From JAAZMA01 sp036720245 (GTDB lineage Bacteria > Bacillota > Clostridia > Tissierellales > Tepidimicrobiaceae), in assembly GCA_036720245.1 (NCBI GenBank), contig DAIMNI010000059.1:1-14207 (forward strand): a stretch of 14,207 nt of DNA, read 5' to 3'. How positions within the stretch are numbered: the stretch's first letter is position 1; each line of letters opens with the position of its first letter. The translations under genes were made by a program, and so were the position numbers. Of this stretch, positions 1-7,601 are shown piece after piece. The notes beneath the pieces were generated by a model that searched no databases, was not told the DNA's origin, and saw only the letters and a list, made by a program, of their open reading frames with translations.

Positions 1-1
1 A

Positions 2-29
2 TTGTTTTCAAAGCTTCTGGTGTTATAAT
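2..29 (+). promoter_or_regulatory. Promoter of the TS-N protein / two-component operon
   Basis: A perfect TATAAT at 24-29 is preceded by TG at 21-22, making an extended -10. TTGTTT at 2-7 is a fair -35 with a 16-base spacer. Transcription would begin near 36, leaving a short leader that contains AGGAGG at 48-53, 8 bases before the first start codon. Only the sequence match supports it, and the window starts right at the -35, so upstream operators cannot be seen. Confidence 0.65.
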
Positions 30-61
30 AAAATTAAATTAAATAACAGGAGGTTATATTT

Positions 62-637
62 ATGATTAATTTAGAACAGGTAGAACAATTACGTCAAAGA
101 GCCAATATTTCTTATGATGAGGCAAAGGCAGCCCTTGAAGAAACTGATGGGGATTTGCTTCAAGCTGTAATTAATCTTGAAAAACAAAATCGTATTAAGC
201 CACCTAAAGGAGGAGGTTATTTCAGTTCGAGAAATACACAGCAAAATTCAAGGGACAATGGGACTAGCGAAGATATAAATGAAGGATTTAAAAAAGATGA
301 TAGTCCATCTTTTAGGGAATTAATGTGTAAATTTTTAAAATGGTGTGGTAAAATAATAAACAAAGGGAATAGGAATCATTTTGAAGTTATAAAAGACGGA
401 GACAAAATAATGACAATTCCAGTAACTATATTAGCAGTCCTTCTATTGTTTACATTTTGGATGACTGTTCCTATTATGATTATAGGACTATTCTTCGGTT
501 ATAGATATATGTTTAGTGGTCCTGAATTAGGTAAAGAGAATATTAACCGTGCCATGGATTCGGTGGCTGATGTGGCTGGGAGCATAAAAAAGGAAGTTAA
601 AGGTGAGAAATCTAATGGTAAGGATTCTGATAATTGA
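62..637 (+). CDS. TS-N/UBA-like domain protein with DUF4342-type membrane segment
   Basis: This 191-residue protein has two parts. Residues 1-43 form a UBA/TS-N three-helix domain of the kind found at the start of elongation factor Ts (VEQLRQRANISYDEAKAALEE, then DGDLLQAVINLE). A polar linker follows. Residues about 105-155 match the DUF4342 pattern, with a short basic stretch, IPVT, a hydrophobic span and then GLFFGYRYMFSG, probably one hairpin or one to two membrane passes. The C-terminus is charged. The start is fixed by AGGAGG 8 bases upstream. The gene overlaps the response regulator by 23 bases, so it is the first gene of that operon. Its function is unknown. The context suggests a membrane-linked partner or target of the two-component system. 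The domain calls are from pattern recognition and the role is inference. Confidence 0.85.
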   Translation: MINLEQVEQLRQRANISYDEAKAALEETDGDLLQAVINLEKQNRIKPPKGGGYFSSRNTQQNSRDNGTSEDINEGFKKDDSPSFRELMCKFLKWCGKIINKGNRNHFEVIKDGDKIMTIPVTILAVLLLFTFWMTVPIMIIGLFFGYRYMFSGPELGKENINRAMDSVADVAGSIKKEVKGEKSNGKDSDN

Positions 638-1298
638 GGATGAGGAAAAAATAGCACGTTTTATTGAATTAGAACTTAAATATGAAGGCTATGAAGTAGA
701 AAAGGCTTTTAATGGAAGGGATGGGTTGGAACTTGTTAAAACCCACCCCTTTGACCTAGTATTGCTTGATATTATGTTGCCAGGGCTAAATGGAATTGAA
801 GTACTTAGAAGAATTAGACAATTTTCTGATTTACCTGTCATACTTCTTACTGCTAGAGATGCTGTTGTAGATAAAGTTACAGGACTTGATGGAGGTGCCG
901 ATGACTATATTACTAAACCTTTTGCAATAGAGGAATTACTTGCTAGAATTAGGGCTGCCCTTAGAAAAAAGGATACTGGTAATTCATTGGAAATATCACG
1001 GGAATTAATTGTAGGAGATTTACACTTAGACCCTAATAAAAGGGAGGTTCGTGTAAAAGACGATTTAATATATTTGACAAAACGTGAATTTGATTTATTA
1101 CATTATCTTTTAGAAAATAAAAATATTGTTATAAGCCGTGAAACCATACTCGAGAATATCTGGGGTTACGATTTTTCAGGAGGAACTAATGCAGTAGATG
1201 TGTATATTAGATATATTCGTGCAAAGATTGAAGAACCATTTGGATTAAAAATAATATATACAGTACGGGGAGTGGGGTATGTAATAAAAGATGGGTAA
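615..1298 (+). CDS. OmpR/PhoB-family response regulator
   Basis: A 227-residue cytoplasmic transcription factor activated by phosphorylation. The receiver domain spans residues 1-115, with the acidic pair E8/D9, the phospho-acceptor D52 (LLDIMLPG), T79 and K101 (KPF). A winged-helix DNA-binding domain spans about 130-226, with LTKREFDLLHYLLEN, then VDVYIRYIRAKIE and the terminal RGVGYVI. The ATG at 615 is chosen because AGGTGA lies 8 bases upstream and the protein then begins MVRILIIEDE, as in this family. A GTG at 603 would add four residues and cannot be excluded. The gene starts inside the end of the upstream gene and ends overlapping the kinase by 8 bases (ATGGGTAA), so the three are translationally coupled. 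Its partner is surely the next gene. Its targets are not known. Confidence 0.95.
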   Translation: MVRILIIEDEEKIARFIELELKYEGYEVEKAFNGRDGLELVKTHPFDLVLLDIMLPGLNGIEVLRRIRQFSDLPVILLTARDAVVDKVTGLDGGADDYITKPFAIEELLARIRAALRKKDTGNSLEISRELIVGDLHLDPNKREVRVKDDLIYLTKREFDLLHYLLENKNIVISRETILENIWGYDFSGGTNAVDVYIRYIRAKIEEPFGLKIIYTVRGVGYVIKDG

Positions 1299-2790
1299 AA
1301 AAAACGTAAACTCAACTAAAATAACTAATAAAATACGTTCATCTCTTGTAATAAAACTCAATGTAAAAATGGCAGGAAGATTATTTTTAGGTTTTTTGAA
1401 AATAAATGTCCTTATTTTTCTACTGAGTTTTTTTGTTATTCTATGGAAAACAGAAGAAGGAGCTCAGGATATAATTGAGATAATAAAACAATCCCCTGAA
1501 AAATTGGAATCCATAGATTATGAAAGGAAAAACTATGAAGTATTGATAACAGAAGAGCCTACAAAAGGTATCACACTTCCCCTTAAGATACAAAAAAATT
1601 TACCTGTTAAATTCCATAATGCAAAACGAAATATTACAATATCTGAAAGGGGCAAGCATATAAAATTATTAGAGAAAATATATTCACTAAAATATATTAT
1701 TGGATTTAGCATTGATGATTTATCCTACGAAATAATATATTCCCTAGATTCTGACTTGAAATTATTTTTATCTTTATTTTTTATTATACTAATATTTGAG
1801 ATATTAATACTAATTGGAAATATGTATAAGGGTTCAAAAATTATAAGGAAAACCCTTAAACCTTTATCAGATTTAACAAAAACAGCAAAAACCCTAAATG
1901 CAGAGGTATCTTCTATAGGTTCTAAGGCTAATGGAGCCTATATTAAGGATTTAGCAGGGGCTATTAGTAATATTGATGCTAATAAACTAGATAGTCGTGT
2001 ATCTATTGATAGTTCTCAAAATGAACTTAAAGATTTGGCCTTTGCAATAAATAATATGTTAAACCGAATCAATGATTCATATCAATCCCAAGTGAGATTT
2101 GTTTCTGATGCCTCTCATGAACTCAGGACACCTATATCAGTTATACAAGGATATGCAAATCTTTTAGATCGTTGGGGGAAAAATGATGAAAAGACTATGC
2201 AAGAGTCAATTGATGCAATCAAATCTGAGACAGAAAATATGAAGGAATTGGTGGAGCAGCTTCTTTTCCTTGCCCGAGGGGACAATGAAACTATCCAAAT
2301 TCATGAAGAAATTTTTGACTCCTGTGAAGTAATAGATGAGATAATACGAGAAACACAGATGATTGATGAAAGCCATGATTTTGAAATGGATTTAGATAGA
2401 CCGGCTTATATTAAGGGAGATAAACAACTTATTAAACAATCTATTCGAATACTTATAGATAATAGCATAAAATACACGCCTAGTGGAAATAAAATAGCCT
2501 TAAGAATTATTAAGAAAGAAGATCATATACACATAATAGTCCAAGACAGTGGTATTGGAATAGACCCTGAAAATCTACCCCATATATTTGATCGCTTTTA
2601 TCGTTCAGATGAATCTAGGGCAAGAAAAACAGGTGGTTCGGGATTAGGATTATCAATTGCTAAATGGATAATTGAACGCCATGGTGCTTATTTTGAAATC
2701 TTAAGTAGGGTAGATATAGGTACACGTATAACTATTATTTTCCCAGATGCTAAGGAGATGCAAGGGGGACAGTCCCCAGTGCATTACTAA
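1291..2790 (+). CDS. Membrane sensor histidine kinase (ArlS/YkoH-like)
   Basis: A 499-residue kinase that phosphorylates the preceding regulator. Transmembrane helices lie at about 33-51 and 157-177, and the roughly 105 residues between them form an extracytoplasmic sensor. A HAMP-like linker follows (about 180-262), longer than usual. The HisKA domain has its phospho-accepting His at 276 (SDASHELRTP). The catalytic ATPase domain shows the N box at 391 (NSIKYTPSG), G1 DSGIGI at 419-424, DRFYRSD at 434-440 and the glycine-rich GGSGLGL at 448-454. HisKA and the following helix resemble the ArlS/YkoH group. The last dozen residues (KEMQGGQSPVHY) are unlike a kinase end. They are encoded by a palindromic GGGGACAGTCCCC element that also supplies sequence just before the stop, so the C-terminus was probably remodelled by it. 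Confidence 0.95.
   Translation: MGKKNVNSTKITNKIRSSLVIKLNVKMAGRLFLGFLKINVLIFLLSFFVILWKTEEGAQDIIEIIKQSPEKLESIDYERKNYEVLITEEPTKGITLPLKIQKNLPVKFHNAKRNITISERGKHIKLLEKIYSLKYIIGFSIDDLSYEIIYSLDSDLKLFLSLFFIILIFEILILIGNMYKGSKIIRKTLKPLSDLTKTAKTLNAEVSSIGSKANGAYIKDLAGAISNIDANKLDSRVSIDSSQNELKDLAFAINNMLNRINDSYQSQVRFVSDASHELRTPISVIQGYANLLDRWGKNDEKTMQESIDAIKSETENMKELVEQLLFLARGDNETIQIHEEIFDSCEVIDEIIRETQMIDESHDFEMDLDRPAYIKGDKQLIKQSIRILIDNSIKYTPSGNKIALRIIKKEDHIHIIVQDSGIGIDPENLPHIFDRFYRSDESRARKTGGSGLGLSIAKWIIERHGAYFEILSRVDIGTRITIIFPDAKEMQGGQSPVHY
2758..2784. repeat. REP-like palindrome (copy A) at the end of the kinase gene
   Basis: The core GGGGACAGTCCCC at 2765-2777 is a perfect inverted repeat of 6-base arms around one A. 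It is flanked by outer arms ATGCA (2758-2762) and TGCAT (2780-2784), giving a hairpin with a small internal bulge. The same 13-base core occurs again at 8246-8258 in an unrelated setting. No T-run follows, so it is not a typical terminator. It resembles REP-type intergenic palindromes mobilised by RAYT transposases, which is an inference. Confidence 0.6.
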
Positions 2791-2794
2791 ATTA

Positions 2795-2803
2795 TGGTAT
2801 AAT
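2795..2803 (+). promoter_or_regulatory. Extended -10 promoter of the protease-lipoprotein pair
   Basis: TGGTATAAT at 2795-2803 is a perfect extended -10 located 5 bases after the kinase stop codon. No good -35 is visible 16-18 bases upstream, where the palindrome lies, so the TG extension would have to compensate. Transcription would start near 2810. Confidence 0.5.
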
Positions 2804-2833
2804 ATAGAAGAATTAAAAAAATATAGATAGGGG

Positions 2834-3451
2834 GTGCAAATCATCAACAAAAAATTTCTATATCCAATTTCTTGGTTTCTTTTAGGGATGTTGTGCTTTT
2901 TTGTCTCCCAACCATTGCTTAGGATTCCATTGCTAAACTGGCTACAAGGGACTACTGAATTTAACATTTGGATAGTATCTAATCCAATATTGTCGATGGC
3001 CTTAATTGCTTTATCTGCTGGAATATTTGAGGAAGGGTTTAGATTTATATTTAAACAGTTTCTTGTAAGGCCAAAGGAATCTACATTTTTACAGCCAATA
3101 CTTTTCGGTCTTGGACATGGATTTATGGAAGTGTTGTGGCTATTTATTCCTAATATGAGTCAAATGATTATAATGGGGACATTATCAATAGCTACAGTTG
3201 AAAGAATAATTGCTATAATAGCTCATATATTTTTTACTATAATTATATGGAATGGGTTTCAGAAAGGCAAAAAATTACAATATCTTATTTTAGCAATTTT
3301 TGCTCATGGTTTACTAGACTTTATAGCAATAATTGCGGTTTCTTCGGGATTAAACGTATGGATGATGGAGGGAATATTTGCTTTATTTGATATTGTGGGG
3401 ATTATTTATATTGTTCATTCTAGAAAATATTATATGGAGGGAAGATTATGA
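2834..3451 (+). CDS. YhfC-type glutamic intramembrane protease
   Basis: A polytopic membrane protein of about 205 residues related to the CAAX-protease/YhfC superfamily. The key motifs are EEGFR (E66, E67, R70), GLGHGFMEV (H95, E99), AHI (H131) and AHGLLD (H158, D162). All lie in or next to hydrophobic helices, as expected for intramembrane hydrolases. The family-typical FFVSQPLLRIPLLNWL is at 22-37, but the first helix that many YhfC proteins carry before it seems absent. The start is uncertain. The GTG at 2834 lies inside the AGGGGGTG that should be the ribosome binding site, a stop codon is just upstream in frame, and the next in-frame ATG is at 2888. An ATC at 2843 is at ideal spacing from that site. 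It overlaps the following lipoprotein gene by ATGA. The substrate is unknown. Confidence 0.8.
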   Translation: MQIINKKFLYPISWFLLGMLCFFVSQPLLRIPLLNWLQGTTEFNIWIVSNPILSMALIALSAGIFEEGFRFIFKQFLVRPKESTFLQPILFGLGHGFMEVLWLFIPNMSQMIIMGTLSIATVERIIAIIAHIFFTIIIWNGFQKGKKLQYLILAIFAHGLLDFIAIIAVSSGLNVWMMEGIFALFDIVGIIYIVHSRKYYMEGRL

Positions 3452-3867
3452 GATCAGGGAAGAAAATTTGGTTTTTAGTTTTATTATTATTAGTAAATGT
3501 TTTTGCTTTATCGGCTTGCGGAAAAAGCAAATTATCTGATGAATTTGATCAATCGGAAGTAGAAGAATTAGCAGCAAGCGTTGTGGATATGGTAAATAAA
3601 GGAGATGCTGAAGGCATACAAGAACTTAGCAATGAACAGATGAAACAAGCTATGGCAGAGGATGTATTAAATCAGGTATTTGATGCAGCAAAAGGATTTG
3701 GAGAATATAAAGAAATTTTAAAAACTGATTTGGCAGGGGTTAAGGATAAGGCCACTGATGAGTCTATAGCAGTTGCAGTGGTAAAAGTAAAATATGCTGA
3801 TAAAGAAGCTATTTATACGATTTCATTTGATACGGATATGAAACTTGCAGGATTATATTTGAAATAG
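3448..3867 (+). CDS. DUF3887-like lipoprotein
   Basis: A 139-residue secreted lipoprotein. A basic N-terminus (MRSGKK) and a hydrophobic core lead to the lipobox LSAC, with the lipidated cysteine at 24. The mature part has a helical first half (VEELAASVVDMVNKGDAEGIQEL) and a C-terminal beta-rich half ending in ISFDTDMKLAGLYLK, which matches the DUF3887 (NTF2-like) pattern. The gene begins with the ATGA overlap of the upstream protease stop, preceded by GGAGGGAAG, so the two are translationally coupled. Pairing with a YhfC-type protease suggests that both serve one envelope function. The substrate or ligand is unknown. Confidence 0.85.
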   Translation: MRSGKKIWFLVLLLLVNVFALSACGKSKLSDEFDQSEVEELAASVVDMVNKGDAEGIQELSNEQMKQAMAEDVLNQVFDAAKGFGEYKEILKTDLAGVKDKATDESIAVAVVKVKYADKEAIYTISFDTDMKLAGLYLK

Positions 3868-3874
3868 ATGCATT

Positions 3875-3897
3875 AGGGGGAGTCCGAGACTGCCCCT
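3875..3897 (+). terminator. Hairpin after the lipoprotein gene
   Basis: Arms AGGGGGAGTC (3875-3884) and GACTGCCCCT (3888-3897) pair over 10 positions with one G-G mismatch and a CGA loop. It lies 7 bases after the stop codon. The following sequence is only weakly T-rich, so termination may be partial. The sequence before the stem (AGATGCA then a G-run) resembles the left flank of the palindrome at 2758, so it may be a diverged relative of that element. Confidence 0.5.
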
Positions 3898-3915
3898 CTT
3901 ATACTAATTATTGTC

Positions 3916-3955
3916 AACTTTCTGTAACTTCTACTTTACCAAATTAAGCTATAAT
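3916..3955 (+). promoter_or_regulatory. Promoter region of the SLH/YcdB protein
   Basis: TATAAT at 3950-3955 lies 36 bases before the ATG at 3992. No consensus -35 is present at the right distance. AACTT occurs at 3916-3920 and 3926-3930, exactly one helical turn apart, and ACTT recurs at 3933-3936. Short direct repeats next to a poor -35 are what an activator of the OmpR type would use, but the factor is unknown. Confidence 0.45.
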
Positions 3956-3991
3956 ATATACAAGTACATAAAATCTAAAGGAGGGGTTAAA

Positions 3992-6097
3992 ATGAAAAGG
4001 AGAATGTCTTTTTTGTTGGCTTTAATTATGCTTCTCACAATTATTCCATTTAGTTCATATGCAGGAAACTATGATAAACAGTTAAAAGAAGCCATTATTA
4101 AAAGTAAAGAATTATTTAATATTGGCGATGAATACGATGAATTTAGGAAAGACATCAGTACTAGGGATGATCAGGTGGTATTTTATCTAGTTTGGTCTGA
4201 TAAGAAGGGAAAGCTTGGTAGTATAGATGTTTCAATGGCTGAAGATGGAACTGTATTAAGTTTTAGTAAATGGCAGCCCAAATATGAAGAGCAAAAACCT
4301 CAATTACCTAAAATAAGCAAAGAGGAAGGTCTAGAAATAGCTCAGGATTTTATAAAGAAAGTATCTCCGAAGTTTGCAAATAATATAAAATATGTAGAAA
4401 TATCAGATCCACTAAATATTTATTCGGATAGCTATAATTATCATTTTGTGAGAACTGAAAATGAGATTCCATATTATAGAAATAGAGTTGATATCTATAT
4501 TGATAATTCCACGGGAGAGGTAAAAGATTATTATGCCAATTGGGATATGGATGTAGTATTTCCCGATACAAAAGATATAATTTCATTAGAAGAAGCTCAA
4601 AAATTATATAGTGAAAAAATAGGCCTAAACTTAATTTATAAAACTAACTATATTGATAGAAAACCCAATACTTATTTAATCTATGGGCCTTTAGATACTA
4701 GTGCAGGCATTAATGCCAAAAGTGGAGAAGTAGTTCCAAGCTATGATTATTATGGCTATTATGAAAAGATGACTGATATGGGTGCCATGGGTGGTGCACC
4801 AGAAGAAAATTTAAGTCCAGATGAACAAAAAGCCATAGAAGATATATCCGGCCTTATATCTAAAGAAGAAGCTGAAAAAATCGCTAGGAATGTATTAGAA
4901 TTAGATTCAGAATATGAATTAAGAAATACTAATCTTTTTTCAAACTGGAGAAATCCCAATGAATACTATTGGCAGATGGAATTTACAAGAGAAATAGATT
5001 CTAAAACTTATAGTACAACTTATTATACAAATATAAGTATAAATGCTAAAACCAAAGAATTATTATCTTTTTATAGGGATGACCCAATTGATTCAGAGGA
5101 AAAACCTAAAGTTGTTGAAGAAAAAGCTTTAGAAATTGCAAAGGAATATATTAAAAAAGTAAGTCCAGATAAATATGACTTAATTGAATTAGATAAAGGG
5201 GATAATTGGATAGAACCAATATCTGAAAAAGATCCACAAAGAATATATAGATTTCAATTCAATAGAAAAATTGACAATGCCTATGTAGAAGGGGAAAACA
5301 TTGCAATTATGGTAGATGGGGTTAATGGCAAAATAAGGGAATACAGAATTGATTGGACTGATAAAGAATTCCCATCAAAAGAAAATGTAATACCTATGGA
5401 AAAAGCCTATGAAACTCTCTATAAGGATATAGGTATGGAATTAAAATATACTTATACTGATAGATTTGAAACTGTAAATAAGAAAAAGAAAGAGGCTACA
5501 TTATTATATAGCCCAAAATCTGATAAATTGTTAAATATTGATGCTAATACTGGCATTCTATTAGATTATAATGGGAAACCTTATAAGGAATATACTCCAA
5601 TTAGCTATAATGATATAGACAAAAGCTATGCAAAAGACAAAATTAAAATCCTAGCTCAATATGGCATAGCACTACAAGGGGAAGAATTTAAACCAAGTGA
5701 AAAAATTACTCAAAGAGATTTTCTATATTTATTGGCAAAAGTCAGTACCCCTTATATGAATATAGATAGTTCAGAGGAAAATCTATATAATGCTCTAATA
5801 AATTCAGGAATAATAAAAGAAAATGAGAAAGCCCCAGAAAAAGTTGTAATAAAAGAAGAAGGAATAAAATATATAATAAGAGCATTGAAATACGACAAAA
5901 TTGCAGATTTAACTGAAATATATAAAGATGTATTCAAAGATACAAAAGACATAGATCCAAAACTAAAGGGATATGTAGCCATTGCCCATGGACTAAAAAT
6001 AGTGGAAGGAAGTAATGGCAAATTAAATCCTAAGGCAGAACTAAAAAGAGAAGATGCAGCTAATATGATTTATAATTATTTGTTTAGTGGGAATTAA
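3992..6097 (+). CDS. Exported YcdB/YcdC-repeat (PepSY-like) protein with C-terminal SLH-like domains
   Basis: A 701-residue exported protein. A signal peptide covers residues 1-24 (MKRRMSFLLALIMLLTIIPF, then SSYA before the likely cleavage). Two homologous YcdB/YcdC units follow, about 105-260 and 285-530. Compare IDNSTGEVKDYYANWDMDVVFP with VDGVNGKIREYRIDWTDKEFP, each followed by an EEAQKLYSE/EKAYETLYK helix and then GLNLIYKTNY/GMELKYTYTD. Residues about 540-698 hold three SLH-like repeats, the second degenerate, which would anchor the protein to secondary wall polymer. PepSY-like domains are known as propeptide or protease-inhibitor modules; the role here is inferred only as an S-layer-associated surface protein. 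The start is set by AAGGAGG at 3978-3984 and the signal peptide; an upstream in-frame TTG at 3911 is rejected. It is transcribed alone and ends at a strong terminator. Confidence 0.9.
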   Translation: MKRRMSFLLALIMLLTIIPFSSYAGNYDKQLKEAIIKSKELFNIGDEYDEFRKDISTRDDQVVFYLVWSDKKGKLGSIDVSMAEDGTVLSFSKWQPKYEEQKPQLPKISKEEGLEIAQDFIKKVSPKFANNIKYVEISDPLNIYSDSYNYHFVRTENEIPYYRNRVDIYIDNSTGEVKDYYANWDMDVVFPDTKDIISLEEAQKLYSEKIGLNLIYKTNYIDRKPNTYLIYGPLDTSAGINAKSGEVVPSYDYYGYYEKMTDMGAMGGAPEENLSPDEQKAIEDISGLISKEEAEKIARNVLELDSEYELRNTNLFSNWRNPNEYYWQMEFTREIDSKTYSTTYYTNISINAKTKELLSFYRDDPIDSEEKPKVVEEKALEIAKEYIKKVSPDKYDLIELDKGDNWIEPISEKDPQRIYRFQFNRKIDNAYVEGENIAIMVDGVNGKIREYRIDWTDKEFPSKENVIPMEKAYETLYKDIGMELKYTYTDRFETVNKKKKEATLLYSPKSDKLLNIDANTGILLDYNGKPYKEYTPISYNDIDKSYAKDKIKILAQYGIALQGEEFKPSEKITQRDFLYLLAKVSTPYMNIDSSEENLYNALINSGIIKENEKAPEKVVIKEEGIKYIIRALKYDKIADLTEIYKDVFKDTKDIDPKLKGYVAIAHGLKIVEGSNGKLNPKAELKREDAANMIYNYLFSGN

Positions 6098-6112
6098 CGA
6101 AGAAAATTTTAA

Positions 6113-6142
6113 GGCGAACCTTTGGGGTCCGCCTCTTTTTTT
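6113..6142 (+). terminator. Bidirectional terminator between convergent genes
   Basis: Arms GGCGAACC (6113-6120) and GGTCCGCC (6126-6133) with a 5-base loop are followed by TCTTTTTTT. On the plus strand there is one A-C mismatch; on the minus strand it becomes a G-U pair. The hairpin lies between the stop codons of the SLH protein gene and the minus-strand aminopeptidase gene, so it can serve both. Confidence 0.85.
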
Positions 6143-6144
6143 AT

Positions 6145-7563
6145 CTATGCCCTATAAAAAGCATTATATCCCTTATAAGCCATATAAACATCTGCTTTAC
6201 TTGCAATTTCATAAGGTGCATGAACACTTAATAATGCTACTCCACAATCTACTACTTCCATTCCATAATTGGCAAGTATATAAGCAATAGTTCCTCCACC
6301 ACCTTGGTCAACTTTTCCTAATTCACCCATTTGCCATACTACATTATTATCATTAAATATTTTTCTAATTTTACTTAGATATTCAGAATTGGCATCATTG
6401 CTGCCACTTTTTCCCCTTGATCCAGTGTATTTAAGTACAGTAACCCCTTTACTTAAATATGGTGTATTTAGTTTATCTAAAACTTCAGGATAATTGGGAT
6501 CAAAAGCACCTAGTGTATCTGCTGATAATACACAGGAATTAGATAATGCTCTTTTAACAATAAGTTCTGAATAATTTTCCTCTGTAAGATTAATTAATTC
6601 TGAAACAATATTTTCAAAGAATTTAGATTCCATACTAGTATTGCCTACACTACCAATTTCCTCTTTATCTACAAATAGGGCAACAGCAGTTTTATTTGGA
6701 TTTTCCACATTTAATATACCTTTAAGAGAAGTAAAGGCACAAACCCTATCATCTTGGCCATAGGCACCAACCATACTTCTGTCAATTCCTACATCTCTAG
6801 ATTTTCCAGCAGGAACTATTTCAAGTTCAGCAGTTGTAAAATCTCCTTCTTTTATACCATATTTATCATTTAGAATTTTAAGCATATTTAATTTTACTTT
6901 TTCACTAATTTCATCATCTTTATAGGGAATACTTCCAATTAAAATATTTAGGCCTTCACCTGTAATTCCTTCCCCCATATTTTTAGTCATTTGATCTTTA
7001 GCTAAATGAGGTAGCAAATCTGTAATAAAGAAAACTGGATCCCCTTCATCTTCACCAATTACAATATTAACCTTTTCTCCATTTTCCTTTATTACTACGC
7101 CATGTAGTGCAAGTGGTAATGTAACCCATTGATATTTCTTAATTCCACCATAATAATGAGTCTTTAACATAGCAAGATCTGAATCCTCGTAAAGAGGAAA
7201 TTGTTTTAAATCTATTCTTGGAGCATCTAAATGGGAACCTACAATATGCATTCCCTTTTCAAGCTTTTCTTTGCCTAATACAATCAATGCTACACCCTTA
7301 TTTTTATTATTTGCATATATTTTCATGCCAGGTGTAGGTTTTATTCCCTTTTCTATTAATTCTTCTATGGATATATAGCCATTTTCAGTGGCAAGTCTAA
7401 TGATTTCTTCAGCTGCTTCTCTTTCAGTTTTTCCTTTATCTAGGAAAGCTTTATACTCTTCATTTATTTCAAAAATCTTTTCCCTTTCCTCATTATCTAC
7501 TACTTCCCATACATTTTCCCATTTGTGAGTTAGGCTTTCTTGAAGTTCTTTTCCACTATTCAT
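6145..7563 (-). CDS. apeA: M18-family zinc aminopeptidase
   Basis: A 472-residue cytoplasmic metallo-aminopeptidase that removes N-terminal residues from peptides; M18 enzymes form large tetrahedral assemblies. Metal-site motifs are visible in order: GSHLDAPR (H111, D113), YGQDDRVCAF (D271), FVDKEEIGS (E301, E302; catalytic base and ligand), LSADTLGAFDPNY (D349) and LLSVHAPYE (H448). TGSRGKSGSNDANSEY and GGGGTIAY are also family-typical. The length is normal for the bacterial 'probable M18 aminopeptidase 1' group. The ATG at 7563 is chosen because GGGAGGG stands just upstream on the minus strand; an upstream TTG at 7578 would place the start before that site. It is transcribed alone from a strong promoter and is convergent with the SLH gene. 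The symbol follows common usage for this group. Confidence 0.93.
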   Translation of the reverse strand: MNSGKELQESLTHKWENVWEVVDNEEREKIFEINEEYKAFLDKGKTEREAAEEIIRLATENGYISIEELIEKGIKPTPGMKIYANNKNKGVALIVLGKEKLEKGMHIVGSHLDAPRIDLKQFPLYEDSDLAMLKTHYYGGIKKYQWVTLPLALHGVVIKENGEKVNIVIGEDEGDPVFFITDLLPHLAKDQMTKNMGEGITGEGLNILIGSIPYKDDEISEKVKLNMLKILNDKYGIKEGDFTTAELEIVPAGKSRDVGIDRSMVGAYGQDDRVCAFTSLKGILNVENPNKTAVALFVDKEEIGSVGNTSMESKFFENIVSELINLTEENYSELIVKRALSNSCVLSADTLGAFDPNYPEVLDKLNTPYLSKGVTVLKYTGSRGKSGSNDANSEYLSKIRKIFNDNNVVWQMGELGKVDQGGGGTIAYILANYGMEVVDCGVALLSVHAPYEIASKADVYMAYKGYNAFYRA

Positions 7564-7601
7564 TTTTATCCCTCCCAAAATATTTAGAAGCTCTAATTAT
7601 T

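Noticed and set aside
603..614. GTG at 603 as start of the response regulator
   Set aside because: The ATG at 615 has a well-spaced AGGTGA and gives the family-typical first residues; the GTG adds only four residues.
2701..2967. Minus-strand open frame of 88 codons
   Set aside because: It lies across the kinase end and the protease start, has no ribosome binding site or family resemblance, and is explained as a shadow.
3911..3991. TTG at 3911 as start of the SLH protein
   Set aside because: It lies in the promoter region upstream of TATAAT, and the signal peptide and AAGGAGG belong to the ATG at 3992.
6087..6290. Plus-strand open frame after the SLH gene
   Set aside because: It runs through the terminator and antisense to the conserved C-terminus of the M18 aminopeptidase; the translation is low-complexity and unlike a protein.
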